Source: an uncultured Tenacibaculum sp.
GTDB lineage: Bacteria; Bacteroidota; Bacteroidia; Flavobacteriales; Flavobacteriaceae
Length of the DNA: 64,000 bases
Reading direction: 5' to 3'
Assembly: GCA_947493285.1 (NCBI GenBank)
Contig: CANLQH010000002.1
Span: 124,001-188,000 of the forward strand
In this document: positions 1 through 7,826 of the stretch, one piece after another
How positions within the stretch are numbered: position 1 is the first letter of the stretch
Layout: each line of letters starts with the position of its first letter
Notes under the pieces: model-generated
Databases searched by the model: none
What the model saw: the letters and a program-made list of their open reading frames with translations, nothing else
What the model was told of the DNA's origin: nothing
Program-made: the position numbers and the translations under genes

Positions 1-1
1 T

Positions 2-259
2 GCGATAGCTTATGTTTTAAGTAATTTTTTATTTAATAAAACTTTAAAGAGCATACACAAAGATTCCTCTGATGATGAAAATTTTGCTATTTATCAAAGT
101 GCCTCAATTATTAAATGGGCGGTATTAGAAGGGGCTTGTTTTTTAATTTTATTATTAAAACCTGAGTTTTTATTATTTGGAGTAATTCTTTTATTCTACA
201 TGATTCTTTTAGCACCTAAAGAAGATAAAATATTTCAACTTTTGAATATTAAAGTTTAA
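2..259 (+). CDS. C-terminal part of a multi-pass membrane protein, 5' end outside window
   Basis: Reading frame 2 is open from the first base to TAA at 257-259, giving 85 residues of the C-terminus. It holds a hydrophobic stretch containing KWAVLEGACFLILLLK followed almost directly by a second (LLFGVILLFYMILL), then a short charged cytoplasmic-looking tail. The pattern YQSASIIKWAVLEG is one I associate with small unannotated flavobacterial membrane proteins, but I cannot assign a function. A strong bidirectional terminator follows 5 nt after the stop and separates it from the convergent fabD gene. Confidence 0.75.
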   Translation, partial: AIAYVLSNFLFNKTLKSIHKDSSDDENFAIYQSASIIKWAVLEGACFLILLLKPEFLLFGVILLFYMILLAPKEDKIFQLLNIKV

Positions 260-263
260 ACAT

Positions 264-298
264 AAAAAAAGCGAACTCAAATTGAGTTCGCTTTTTTA
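264..298. terminator. Bidirectional intrinsic terminator
   Basis: GCGAACTCAA at 271-280 pairs with TTGAGTTCGC at 282-291; A-run on the left and T-run on the right. It serves both the upstream plus-strand gene and fabD on the minus strand. Confidence 0.9.
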
Positions 299-314
299 TT
301 TACTTTATAAATTC

Positions 315-1202
315 TTAAGCTTCTATACTTGCTCCACTAGCAGCAACGCTTCTATCAATCTTACGCATTAAGCCTTGTAATACTTTACCTGGACCAACCT
401 CAACAAATTCAGTTCCTCCATCAGCAATCATTGCTTGAATACACTGTGTCCATTTTACTGGGGCAGTTAATTGCTCCATTAAATTCTTTTTAATCTCTTC
501 AGGATTTGTAACTGCACTTGCTGTTACATTTTGATATACTGGACAAGTTGGTTCGCTAAACGTAGTCTCTTCAATCGCTTTCGCTAATTCTTCACGAGCT
601 GGCTCCATCATTGGTGAGTGAAATGCTCCACCGACAGGTAAAACTAATGCTCTACGTGCTCCTTTTTCAGTTAATACTTCACACGCTTTCTCAATAGCTT
701 CCACTTCACCAGAAATTACTAATTGACCTGGGCAGTTATAATTTGCTGCAACTACAACTCCATCAATCTCAGCACAAGTATCTTCAACTACTTTATCTTC
801 TAATCCTAAAACAGCTGCCATGGTTGATTTCTGAATTTCACAAGCTTTTTGCATAGCTAAAGCACGTTTAGAAACTAATGTTAATCCATCTTCAAAAGAT
901 AAAACCCCATTAGCTACTAATGCAGATAATTCTCCTAACGAATGTCCTGCTACCATTTCTGGTTTAAAATCATCACCTAACACTTTTGCTAAAATTACAG
1001 AATGTAAAAAGATAGCAGGTTGCGTAACTTTTGTTTCTTTTAACTCTTCAGCAGTACCTTCAAACATTACATCAGTAATACTAAAACCTAATATATCGTT
1101 AGCCTTTTCAAAAAGTTCTTGAGCTAATGACGATTTTTCATATAAATCTAATCCCATTCCTGTAAACTGTGCTCCTTGACCTGGAAAAATATATGCTTTC
1201 AT
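315..1202 (-). CDS. fabD: Malonyl-CoA:ACP transacylase FabD
   Basis: Transfers malonyl from CoA to acyl carrier protein, providing the extender unit for type II fatty acid synthesis in the cytoplasm. The 295-residue product is of normal length. It has the N-terminal FPGQGAQ motif, the nucleophile Ser88 in GHSLGE and the partner His195 in GAFHSP, so it should be active. The gene is monocistronic here: a terminator lies beyond its stop and a divergent transporter gene lies upstream. A perfect minus-strand TATGTTTG box (1229-1236) puts transcription start about 20 nt before ATG. Confidence 0.97.
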   Translation of the reverse strand: MKAYIFPGQGAQFTGMGLDLYEKSSLAQELFEKANDILGFSITDVMFEGTAEELKETKVTQPAIFLHSVILAKVLGDDFKPEMVAGHSLGELSALVANGVLSFEDGLTLVSKRALAMQKACEIQKSTMAAVLGLEDKVVEDTCAEIDGVVVAANYNCPGQLVISGEVEAIEKACEVLTEKGARRALVLPVGGAFHSPMMEPAREELAKAIEETTFSEPTCPVYQNVTASAVTNPEEIKKNLMEQLTAPVKWTQCIQAMIADGGTEFVEVGPGKVLQGLMRKIDRSVAASGASIEA

Positions 1203-1228
1203 TTTATTTGTTGTTTGTTTTTATGCTG

Positions 1229-1236
1229 CAAACATA
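1229..1236 (-). promoter_or_regulatory. -7 promoter element of fabD
   Basis: Minus-strand TATGTTTG matches the Bacteroidota consensus TAnnTTTG, 27 nt before the fabD ATG. Confidence 0.65.
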
Positions 1237-1263
1237 CACATTTTTAAAATCATTATTAATTAG

Positions 1264-1271
1264 TAACTTCG
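1264..1271 (+). promoter_or_regulatory. -7 element of queuosine precursor transporter gene, leaderless arrangement
   Basis: TAACTTCG (7 of 8 to TAnnTTTG) ends 4 nt before the ATG at 1276, so transcription would start at or next to the start codon. Confidence 0.5.
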
Positions 1272-1275
1272 TTCT

Positions 1276-1980
1276 ATGACTGAGAAACTGAAAAACCAAG
1301 CACAGTTAATTTATTTAATTTTAGCCGCTTTATTTATTGCCTCTTTAGTAACTTCTAATTTAATTTTTCAGAAGTTTTTTTATTGGTATCCATTTAACAT
1401 AGAAATTTTTGACGTTAAGCTTTTCGAAATTTCAGTAGGTCTTTTACCATATCCAATCACTTTTTTAATTACAGATATTTTATCTGAAATCTACGGAAAG
1501 AAAAAAGCGAATCAAGTTGTAATCGCTGGTATCTTTGCATCCTTCTTTTCTTTAGGAATTATTTATGTTTCAAAAAATGTTCCTGCCACCTCATGGTCTA
1601 CAGTAGATAACACAACTTTTATTAATGTTTTTGGTGCTGCTCCATTAGCTGTATTAGCATCGATGTTGGCTTATTTAGCTGCTCAGTTTATTGATATTAG
1701 AGTCTACCATTTTTGGAAAAACTTTACCAAAGGAAAGCATTTATGGCTACGTAATAATTTTTCGACATTCACCTCGCAAATAGTTGATACATTAACCGTA
1801 TTAGTTTTGTTATGCTATTTTGGAATTATACAATGGAATTTATTTTGGGGTTTATTAATTAGTGGAGTACTTTTTAAAATGATGATTGCAGCCATAGACA
1901 CTCCTATTTTATATTTAATTGTTTTTTTATTCAGAAAAAAATTCAATTTAAAAGTTGGTGAAGAGATTCGCAATATCTAA
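1276..1980 (+). CDS. yhhQ: Queuosine precursor transporter, YhhQ/QueT-like (DUF165)
   Basis: Inner-membrane carrier of the YhhQ family that imports 7-deazaguanine precursors (preQ0/preQ1) for tRNA queuosine synthesis. The 234-residue protein has about six hydrophobic segments. Family signatures are visible: the acidic FLITDILSEIYGKKKA near residues 63-78 and the VYHFWK...LWLRNNFST..SQ..DT block around 143-170, which is the hallmark of this family. The next gene starts 9 nt downstream, so the two may be co-transcribed. A promoter box lies almost on top of the start. Substrate specificity (queuosine precursors rather than another purine) is inferred from the family. Confidence 0.9.
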   Translation: MTEKLKNQAQLIYLILAALFIASLVTSNLIFQKFFYWYPFNIEIFDVKLFEISVGLLPYPITFLITDILSEIYGKKKANQVVIAGIFASFFSLGIIYVSKNVPATSWSTVDNTTFINVFGAAPLAVLASMLAYLAAQFIDIRVYHFWKNFTKGKHLWLRNNFSTFTSQIVDTLTVLVLLCYFGIIQWNLFWGLLISGVLFKMMIAAIDTPILYLIVFLFRKKFNLKVGEEIRNI

Positions 1981-1989
1981 TTTCGGCTT

Positions 1990-3066
1990 ATGAAGAATTC
2001 TAATTCTCTTTGGCAAATCGCTATTCAAAAATTTAAGCAAAGTAAAATTGGTATGCTTAGCTTTAGCTACATTATTCTTTGCGGGTTAATTGCTGTTTTT
2101 TGTTACGTTTTAGCTCCAGACAATAGTAACGCTGCCAACCAAATGCATTTAGAAATTCATTCAAAAGCTCCGGGGTTTTCAGTTCAAATGTTATCGATTC
2201 CTTCTGTTCAGAAAAAAAATCAATCTTGGTTTTCAATTTTTATGGATGGAAAACAAGATTCAAGTTCTGAAATTCCTATAAAATCATATTCAATTAAAAA
2301 CAATCAATTAGAAGTAATTAAGTATTCTGATGGATTACCCAAAAACTATTCACTCTCATTATTCAACAATCAACCTGAAAAGTTCATAGAACAAAGAACT
2401 TTTTTGTTTGGCACCGACAAATATGGTCGTGATTTATTAAGTAGATTATTAATTGGAGCCAGAATCTCTTTTTTTATTGGCTTTATTGCTGTTTTCATCT
2501 CTTTATTAATTGGAATTCCTGTTGGTGCAATTGCGGGATATTTTGGAGGAAAAATTGATAACTTCATTATGTGGATCATCAATATCACTTGGTCTATACC
2601 CACCTTATTGTTAGTTATTGCAATTACACTGGCTTTGGGTAAAGGCTTCTGGCAAGTATTTATTGCTGTTGGTTTAACCATGTGGGTAGAAGTTGCTCGT
2701 GTTGTTCGAGGACAGGTAATTACAACCAAACAACAACAATACGTTGAAGCTGCAAAAGCACTAGGATTTTCAGATTTCAGAATTATATTCAAACATATAT
2801 TACCTAATATTTTAGCACCTATCATTGTTATTTCTGCGGCTAATTTTGCCGCTGCAATTTTAATTGAAAGTGGCTTAAGTTTTTTAGGCATTGGTGCACA
2901 ACCCCCTACTCCTTCTTGGGGTGCAATGATTAAAAATCATTATAACTATATTATTCTTGGCAAACCTTTTTTAGCTTTAATTCCTGGACTAGCAATTATG
3001 AGTTTAGTAATGGCTTTTATGCTGATTGGAAACACACTTCGTGATGCTTTAGATGTAAAATCTTAG
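1990..3066 (+). CDS. ABC transporter permease, DppC/OppC family
   Basis: Integral membrane permease of a dipeptide/oligopeptide/nickel-type ABC importer. One membrane segment lies near residues 20-41. It is followed by a periplasmic stretch of about 85-90 residues that ordinary DppC proteins lack, and then the usual FGTDKYGRDLLSRLLIGAR block. After that come five hydrophobic segments with the EAA loop (YVEAAKALGFSDFRIIFKHILPN) that contacts the ATPase, and GLSFLGIGAQPPTPSWG. No DppB partner, ATPase or binding protein is in the window, so it is an orphan permease presumably working with subunits encoded elsewhere. Length 358 residues versus about 300 in the family, due to the insert. Substrate unknown. 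Confidence 0.9.
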   Translation: MKNSNSLWQIAIQKFKQSKIGMLSFSYIILCGLIAVFCYVLAPDNSNAANQMHLEIHSKAPGFSVQMLSIPSVQKKNQSWFSIFMDGKQDSSSEIPIKSYSIKNNQLEVIKYSDGLPKNYSLSLFNNQPEKFIEQRTFLFGTDKYGRDLLSRLLIGARISFFIGFIAVFISLLIGIPVGAIAGYFGGKIDNFIMWIINITWSIPTLLLVIAITLALGKGFWQVFIAVGLTMWVEVARVVRGQVITTKQQQYVEAAKALGFSDFRIIFKHILPNILAPIIVISAANFAAAILIESGLSFLGIGAQPPTPSWGAMIKNHYNYIILGKPFLALIPGLAIMSLVMAFMLIGNTLRDALDVKS

Positions 3067-3077
3067 CCTAAGAATTA

Positions 3078-3085
3078 TAATTTTG
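3078..3085 (+). promoter_or_regulatory. -7 promoter element of thioesterase/nuclease operon
   Basis: TAATTTTG matches TAnnTTTG perfectly, 26 nt before ATG 3112; a second weaker box TACTTTCG follows at once. Confidence 0.55.
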
Positions 3086-3111
3086 TACTTTCGTTTTTAA
3101 AAAATATATAA

Positions 3112-3555
3112 ATGAATTTTAGCGTACAATTTAAAACAAGGTGGTCAGATTTTGATGCCAATATTCACATGCGTCATACAGCATATAATGACTATGCAGC
3201 AGAGGTAAGATTACGTTTTTTTAAAGAACATAACATCACTATCCAAGATTTTACTAAAGAAAAAACGGGTCCGATTTTATTTGAAGAAAACACCAAGTTT
3301 TTACGCGAAATACACATGGGAACAGATATTTCTATAAACCTTAAAGTAATTGGTTTATCTAGTAAAGGTGAACGCTGGAAAATTCAACATGAAGTTTTTA
3401 ATGAAGAAGGGAAATTATCTGCAATCATCACAGTTTATGGAGCTTGGTTAGATTTAGTTAGACGTAAACTAACAACTCCTCCAACAAAATTCCAAACAAT
3501 TTTCAATGAGGTTGAAAAAACTGAAGACTTTAAAGAGATTCTACTAAAAAGCTAA
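3112..3555 (+). CDS. Acyl-CoA thioesterase, hotdog fold (4HBT family)
   Basis: Predicted cytoplasmic thioesterase that hydrolyses an acyl-CoA or acyl-ACP thioester. The 147 residues are a single hotdog domain. The N-terminal TRWSDFDANIHMRHTAYNDY resembles the 4HBT active-site loop, in which an Asp on the loop preceding the long helix is catalytic. The family is close to YbgC/FadM-like enzymes, but the physiological acyl chain cannot be read from the sequence. Its stop codon overlaps the start of the downstream nuclease (TAATG), which implies translational coupling although no functional link is obvious. Confidence 0.85.
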   Translation: MNFSVQFKTRWSDFDANIHMRHTAYNDYAAEVRLRFFKEHNITIQDFTKEKTGPILFEENTKFLREIHMGTDISINLKVIGLSSKGERWKIQHEVFNEEGKLSAIITVYGAWLDLVRRKLTTPPTKFQTIFNEVEKTEDFKEILLKS

Positions 3556-4361
3556 TGAGTACTTCCAAAAAAATAAAGCTTGTTATTACCATTATAGTTT
3601 TAATCGCAGGATGGTGGTTACAACGAAAAGAAAATACCGAAATTTCTTCTCAAGTTCCCATTGAACATACTAATAACCCTGAAAGTTTTAATTATTTACC
3701 AACTTCAACTACTGGAGCTATTGTTAAACACAATGGATATCAATTATCTTATAACGAACAACACGAGCAAGCTGAGTGGGTTGCTTATACATTAGATAAA
3801 AACGATATTATTTATACGAAGCACAAACGTCCTTTTTTTATTAGTGATCCAAAAGTAAAAACAAAATCTGCTGATTGGAGAAATTATAAAAATTCGGGTT
3901 ATGATAAAGGACATTTATGTCCTGCTGGTGATAAACGTTATTCTAAAAAAGCACACGACGAAACTTTTTATACGTCTAATATATCACCTCAAAAACACGA
4001 TTTCAATGCTGGGATTTGGAATAAATTAGAGCAAAAAACTCGTTATTGGGCTAAGAAATACAATCATTTGTATGTAGTTACTGGCGGTATTTTAGAACCG
4101 AACTTAAATACCATTGGTCGAGACAAGGTTTCAGTACCTAAGTATTTTTATAAAATTTTATTAGACTATACGCAACCTGAAATAAAAGCAATTGCTTTTT
4201 TAGTTCCACATAAAGAAAGCAATAAACCCCTTTATTATTTTGTAGTTTCAATTGACGATATTGAACAAAAAACTGGGATTGATTTTTTTCCTGATTTACC
4301 CGATACTATTGAAACAAAATTAGAGAGTTCTACTAGTTATAAGAATTGGAGTTTTAGATAA
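3555..4361 (+). CDS. DNA/RNA non-specific endonuclease (NUC1/NucA family), membrane-anchored or secreted
   Basis: Sugar-nonspecific beta-beta-alpha-metal nuclease. Residues 9-22 form a single hydrophobic segment without an obvious cleavage site, so the enzyme is probably anchored to the inner membrane with the catalytic domain outside. The core motif is YDKGHLCPAGD with general-base His120. The Mg ligand region NAGIWNKLE (Asn151-Glu160) is intact, as is the following RYWAKKY..LYVVTGG block. In place of the usual DRGH there is DKGH, which is common in bacterial members. Likely role: degradation of extracellular DNA/RNA for nutrients. Translationally coupled to the thioesterase upstream. Confidence 0.92.
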   Translation: MSTSKKIKLVITIIVLIAGWWLQRKENTEISSQVPIEHTNNPESFNYLPTSTTGAIVKHNGYQLSYNEQHEQAEWVAYTLDKNDIIYTKHKRPFFISDPKVKTKSADWRNYKNSGYDKGHLCPAGDKRYSKKAHDETFYTSNISPQKHDFNAGIWNKLEQKTRYWAKKYNHLYVVTGGILEPNLNTIGRDKVSVPKYFYKILLDYTQPEIKAIAFLVPHKESNKPLYYFVVSIDDIEQKTGIDFFPDLPDTIETKLESSTSYKNWSFR

Positions 4362-4373
4362 AAAATATTAAAC

Positions 4374-4976
4374 ATGAAAAAAGCATTAGTAATAACGATA
4401 ATCTTTATAACGACTTCTATAAGTGCTCAAATGTACCAAGTTGTTCACCCTAAAAAAATTAATAAAAAAGAATTTCATTCCTGTAAAATATTTTTTAAAA
4501 ATGATAGTATTGCTAGTGGTTATGGAACATTTTTTCAAACCGGTTTTTACGGGATTCGATTTACTGACTCTATTCCTGAAAAAGAATATATTAAAAATTT
4601 CAAGCTCATTTCAATGATGGATTTTGAGAAGGTTGAGATGGTAAAAAACTCAAAGAAAACTGTGTTCCACTCTATTAAAACAAAAGGTGTTTTTAAAAAA
4701 TATATATTATTAAAAGTTTATGAATCCAACTTAATGACGCTCTACAGAAACCCCTTATATACTGAGATTTTTGGTTTTCATAAAAAGAATGAAGAAAAAG
4801 CTAAAATGTTAGGTTTTATGTTTAAAAATAAAACAAAAAAAATGCCTTCAAGAATTTTGAGAGTATTTAACGATTGTCCTCAAATAAAAAAGAATTACAA
4901 AAAAAAGATTTATAAAAATAATTATGAAAGTTTAATTCAAATAATAAACGATTACGATAAATGTAAATCAAATTAA
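4374..4976 (+). CDS. Secreted protein of unknown function
   Basis: The 200-residue product begins with a clear signal peptide (MKKALVITIIFITTSISAQ, cleavage probably after SA-Q). The mature part is Lys-rich with no recognised domain and few Cys. It lies 12 nt after the nuclease stop and may be the third gene of that operon. A terminator hairpin follows. Codon use looks like the rest of the region. I do not recognise the family. Confidence 0.75.
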   Translation: MKKALVITIIFITTSISAQMYQVVHPKKINKKEFHSCKIFFKNDSIASGYGTFFQTGFYGIRFTDSIPEKEYIKNFKLISMMDFEKVEMVKNSKKTVFHSIKTKGVFKKYILLKVYESNLMTLYRNPLYTEIFGFHKKNEEKAKMLGFMFKNKTKKMPSRILRVFNDCPQIKKNYKKKIYKNNYESLIQIINDYDKCKSN

Positions 4977-5018
4977 GTTTGTCATTAATGAACAAACTTC
5001 TCAAAAATTACAGCATAG

Positions 5019-5048
5019 AAAAACCACATTTTTACAATGTGGTTTTTA
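5019..5048. terminator. Bidirectional terminator between convergent genes
   Basis: AAACCACATT (5021-5030) pairs with AATGTGGTTT (5036-5045), flanked by A- and T-runs. Confidence 0.85.
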
Positions 5049-5070
5049 TTACTTACTATATCTTTTATTC

Positions 5071-6264
5071 TTATCGTCTACTTCTAACTTCTCTAGATCT
5101 TGAACTATTCCCTTTTGACTTAGAATAATTTTTATTTCTACTCACTTTTGCTATAGACCTTGACGAATTACCTTTACTTTTATACCTACTATTTTGAGAT
5201 CTTTTTGTTGAACTAGCTGTACGATTCCTAGAATACCCTCTTGAGGTATTTTTAGTTTGAGTACTTCTAGTTGGTCTATTATATTTTTTTGATGTTTCTC
5301 TATTAGATCTTTTCGATATAACATTTCTATTTCTATCACTAGCTGTTCTTTTTCTTGAGATAGAACTATTAATCCCTCTTTCTCTAGAAACCTTTCTCGA
5401 ATTTCTTGCTATTGCTCGAGATTCATTAACCTTATAACCTCTATTGTTATTTGCTACTCCTGAATTCCCTCTATTGCTTTTACGATAGTTACGATCATTT
5501 TTCTGATACATTGTTCTTCTATGATCTTTTGATCTAAACTTTACACTTCTCGCACTTGCTACTCTTCTTCCTCTATTAAAGTTTCTTACGCTATTGCCTG
5601 GTCTATAATAACTACGGTTTCTATACGATCTACCATAATATCCATCATAATAATTGTTTCTATATACTGTGTACGAATATCTATTTGGAGAATAGAATCT
5701 TCTATAAGGACTATTCCAAACCACACATCTATCTACTACGGGTACCGCAAAATATCTATGGTATGGTCTATATACGTAATGCCTGTTAAAACTATTGATA
5801 TACCCAGTAAAGTTTAAGAAATTACCATAACTATTATAGTGTACAAACAATCCTCCTACTCGAGACACACGTCCCCAACGGTTGTACCTAATAAATACAT
5901 CGCCTGCCTGTACAATTCTTCCGTAGTGGTCGTAAAAAACTGGAATGTCTTCAATTTGTACTACAGCTCCATAATCATCATATTGTACAAACGGATCATA
6001 ATTAAACCCTGAATTAAAACTTATATTTACCCCAGGAGCATTAAAATTAACATTTACTCCATTTCTAGAACCATTTAAATAGAAATCGAATTGTCCGTCT
6101 GGATACACAGCAAATTCAACTCCTCCTTCATTAAAAATAAACGATTTACCATAGTTATAGTACCTTGCGTTTTCGCTTGCATTTGTGCTAGTACTTAATT
6201 CTGATGCATTAATCGTAAATGATGTTAATAAAAGTCCGGTAAGTAATAAAACAAAATTTTTCAT
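5071..6264 (-). CDS. Secreted protein with tandem YD-like repeats and a very basic Arg/Ser/Asn tail
   Basis: The 397-residue protein starts with a signal peptide ending near Ala20. Residues about 92-155 hold four units of roughly 16-17 residues with the pattern [VI]xY[DN]xYGx[VI]xxxG (VQYDDYGAVVQI, VFYDHYGRIVQAG, IRYNRWGRVSRVG, VHYNSYGNFLNF), which look like beta-hairpin repeats. Residues 160-225 are Tyr/Arg/Asn-rich. Residues 225-397 are low-complexity Arg/Ser/Lys/Asn with almost no acidic residues, giving an extremely basic C-terminus. Proteins of this build are known to me only as flavobacterial hypotheticals. A surface, matrix or nucleic-acid-binding role is conceivable but unproven. Confidence 0.8.
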   Translation of the reverse strand: MKNFVLLLTGLLLTSFTINASELSTSTNASENARYYNYGKSFIFNEGGVEFAVYPDGQFDFYLNGSRNGVNVNFNAPGVNISFNSGFNYDPFVQYDDYGAVVQIEDIPVFYDHYGRIVQAGDVFIRYNRWGRVSRVGGLFVHYNSYGNFLNFTGYINSFNRHYVYRPYHRYFAVPVVDRCVVWNSPYRRFYSPNRYSYTVYRNNYYDGYYGRSYRNRSYYRPGNSVRNFNRGRRVASARSVKFRSKDHRRTMYQKNDRNYRKSNRGNSGVANNNRGYKVNESRAIARNSRKVSRERGINSSISRKRTASDRNRNVISKRSNRETSKKYNRPTRSTQTKNTSRGYSRNRTASSTKRSQNSRYKSKGNSSRSIAKVSRNKNYSKSKGNSSRSREVRSRR

Positions 6265-6304
6265 ACGATCTGATTTTAAATGTCTATCATTTTTTTGATA
6301 TACA

Positions 6305-6324
6305 GTTACTTAATACCAAGTAAC
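6305..6324. repeat. 20-bp inverted repeat, possible operator
   Basis: GTTACTT, six-base spacer AATACC, then AAGTAAC: perfect 7-bp arms. It is about 41-60 nt upstream of the minus-strand start at 6264. No T-run follows, so an operator or 5'-UTR hairpin is likelier than a terminator. Confidence 0.5.
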
Positions 6325-6558
6325 GTGCCAAAAATCTAAACTCTTAAAAAACCAAAAGTTAAAATTGTTTCACTTAAAGGCAACCATTCATTCTTTGCAA
6401 TCTCTTCTAATATTACTACTTCACTTATAGAACTGCCTTATCAATATTTGCAATAGTATAAAAGGTTTTTGCAACATTTTGATAAAACTAAACATTTACC
6501 CCTTAAAACTCATAACCCACTATTTTACATGAATATAACCACATAACCTTATTTATAA

Positions 6559-6574
6559 AATGATATATATCATT
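6559..6574. promoter_or_regulatory. Crp/Fnr-type palindromic box upstream of HPF/USP operon
   Basis: AATGATATATATCATT is a perfect 16-nt palindrome containing TGAT-N4-ATCA, the core of Fnr-type sites (TTGAT-N4-ATCAA). Its centre is about 41-42 nt upstream of the transcription start predicted from the -7 box at 6596-6603, the class II activator position. The regulator is not encoded in the window. Confidence 0.55.
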
Positions 6575-6595
6575 CCAAAATGGGTTTCTTTCAAC

Positions 6596-6603
6596 TAAAT
6601 TTG
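6596..6603 (+). promoter_or_regulatory. -7 promoter element of HPF/USP operon
   Basis: TAAATTTG is a perfect TAnnTTTG match, 25 nt before ATG 6629. Confidence 0.65.
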
Positions 6604-6628
6604 AGTATCAAATTAAAAAACAATCACG

Positions 6629-6931
6629 ATGGAAACACATATTCAATTTGTTAAAATGCCTGTGAGTGAAAATCTCCAAGATTTTATTCAGAAAAAGTTA
6701 GACAAACTTTATAAAAAACACGATTGGCTTATAAAAGCACAGATATATATAAAATACGAAAATACACCTACACCAAAAGGTAAGATTTGTGAAATTGTAT
6801 TAAATCAACCTGGTCCGCAAATATTTGCTTCTTCTAACGAAGATAATTATCAGCTTGCAGTAAAAAATACTATTAGTGATTTAGAAAAACAGCTTAATAA
6901 ACGTAAACAAATTATGATGTCGCATCTATAA
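6629..6931 (+). CDS. hpf: Ribosome hibernation-promoting factor, short HPF/RaiA family
   Basis: Small ribosome-binding protein that silences 70S ribosomes or drives dimer formation in stationary phase or stress. The 100-residue length fits short HPF/YfiA, lacking the C-terminal dimerisation domain of long HPF. Family features: N-terminal METHIQFVKMPVSENLQDFIQKK, a beta-alpha-beta-beta-beta-alpha order, and a C-terminal helix LAVKNTISDLEKQLNKRKQ with basic residues that line the ribosomal RNA. It is 18 nt upstream of a universal stress protein gene, an association seen for stress or low-oxygen regulons. An Fnr-like box precedes the promoter. Confidence 0.88.
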   Translation: METHIQFVKMPVSENLQDFIQKKLDKLYKKHDWLIKAQIYIKYENTPTPKGKICEIVLNQPGPQIFASSNEDNYQLAVKNTISDLEKQLNKRKQIMMSHL

Positions 6932-6949
6932 ACTTTAAAACATACTATT

Positions 6950-7777
6950 ATGAAACATATTTTAATTCCAACTGATTTTTCAGACAATGCATGGGCAGCT
7001 ACTGTATATGCACTTAAACTTTTTGCTGATGAAAAATGTGTTTTTCATTTATTACATTCAGCACCCATTAAATCGTCAAAAATATCATCATTTTCAAACA
7101 AATTATCTCGTGTAATACAAGAAAATGCAGTGAAAGACTTGAAACATTTACAAGAACGTATAGAAAAAAACTACCCTAACCCTAACCATAGCTTTAAAAT
7201 TTCGACAAGTACTCGTGATATTGAACAAGCTGTAGATATAGCTATTGAAAAACACAATATAGACATGGTCGTTATGGGAACTAAAGGAGCTACTGGAGCT
7301 AAAGAAATTTTCTTGGGTAGCAATACTGTAGAAGTTATTAGTAAACTTTCTAAATGTCCAGCACTTGCGATACCCAATAAAGCTGAATACAAAAAACCTA
7401 AAAACATTGGTTTTTCAAGTGGTTTTAAACGCCTGTATAGTGATACTGAGCTAGACAAAATTAAAGACTTAGCCAACTTAAACGATTCTAAGTTACATAT
7501 TTTTCACATACAAACTAAAGAAAATTTAACTGTAAGTCAAAAAGAAAATCTAGATGCATTACAGGCCTATTTAGACGATTTGGACAACAATTATATTGAA
7601 ATACCACAATACACCAACAAAACAAGTGAAATTATCGACTTTATCAATGATGAAGATATTGACATTTTAACCATGATTAAATATAAACATAGTTTTTTCG
7701 AGAATCTATTTCGAGAACCCGTAATTTTAAATTTAGGGCATAAATTAACTATTCCGTTTATGGTTATCCCTGCTTAA
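6950..7777 (+). CDS. Universal stress protein, tandem-domain UspA family
   Basis: Cytoplasmic stress protein of 275 residues with two USP domains. The first (about 1-150) starts MKHILIPTDFSDNAWAATVYAL and contains VVMGTKGATGAKEIFLGSNTVEVISKLSKCPALAIP, the G2xG9xGS nucleotide-binding signature, so it may bind ATP. The second domain (about 155-275) has lost that glycine-rich signature and is degenerate. It is the second gene after hpf, 18 nt downstream, and likely shares its promoter. The physiological trigger is inferred, not visible. Confidence 0.9.
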   Translation: MKHILIPTDFSDNAWAATVYALKLFADEKCVFHLLHSAPIKSSKISSFSNKLSRVIQENAVKDLKHLQERIEKNYPNPNHSFKISTSTRDIEQAVDIAIEKHNIDMVVMGTKGATGAKEIFLGSNTVEVISKLSKCPALAIPNKAEYKKPKNIGFSSGFKRLYSDTELDKIKDLANLNDSKLHIFHIQTKENLTVSQKENLDALQAYLDDLDNNYIEIPQYTNKTSEIIDFINDEDIDILTMIKYKHSFFENLFREPVILNLGHKLTIPFMVIPA

Positions 7778-7783
7778 CAAAAA

Positions 7784-7815
7784 AACCTTAATTCATTACG
7801 AATTAAGGTTTTATT
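7784..7815. terminator. Bidirectional terminator between usp and tRNA-Leu
   Basis: AACCTTAATTC, loop, GAATTAAGGTT with flanking A-run and T-run; ends both the hpf-usp transcript and the minus-strand tRNA. Confidence 0.85.
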
Positions 7816-7826
7816 TTTAAACTCTG

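Larger units (their letters stand above)
6265..6628. promoter_or_regulatory. 364-nt intergenic region holding divergent regulatory signals
   Basis: No credible gene is seen. An inverted repeat GTTACTT-N6-AAGTAAC lies at 6305-6324, about 40-60 nt upstream of the minus-strand gene. TTATCAA at 6438 has an inverted partner TTGATAA near 6479. On the HPF side there is a 16-nt palindrome (6559-6574) and a perfect -7 box (6596-6603), listed separately. The remainder is AT-rich. Confidence 0.7.

Noticed and set aside
2370..2891. 173-codon minus-strand frame inside the permease gene
   Set aside because: Antisense to conserved membrane-protein coding; composition (Ile/Lys/Pro-rich) is a mirror of the permease codons.
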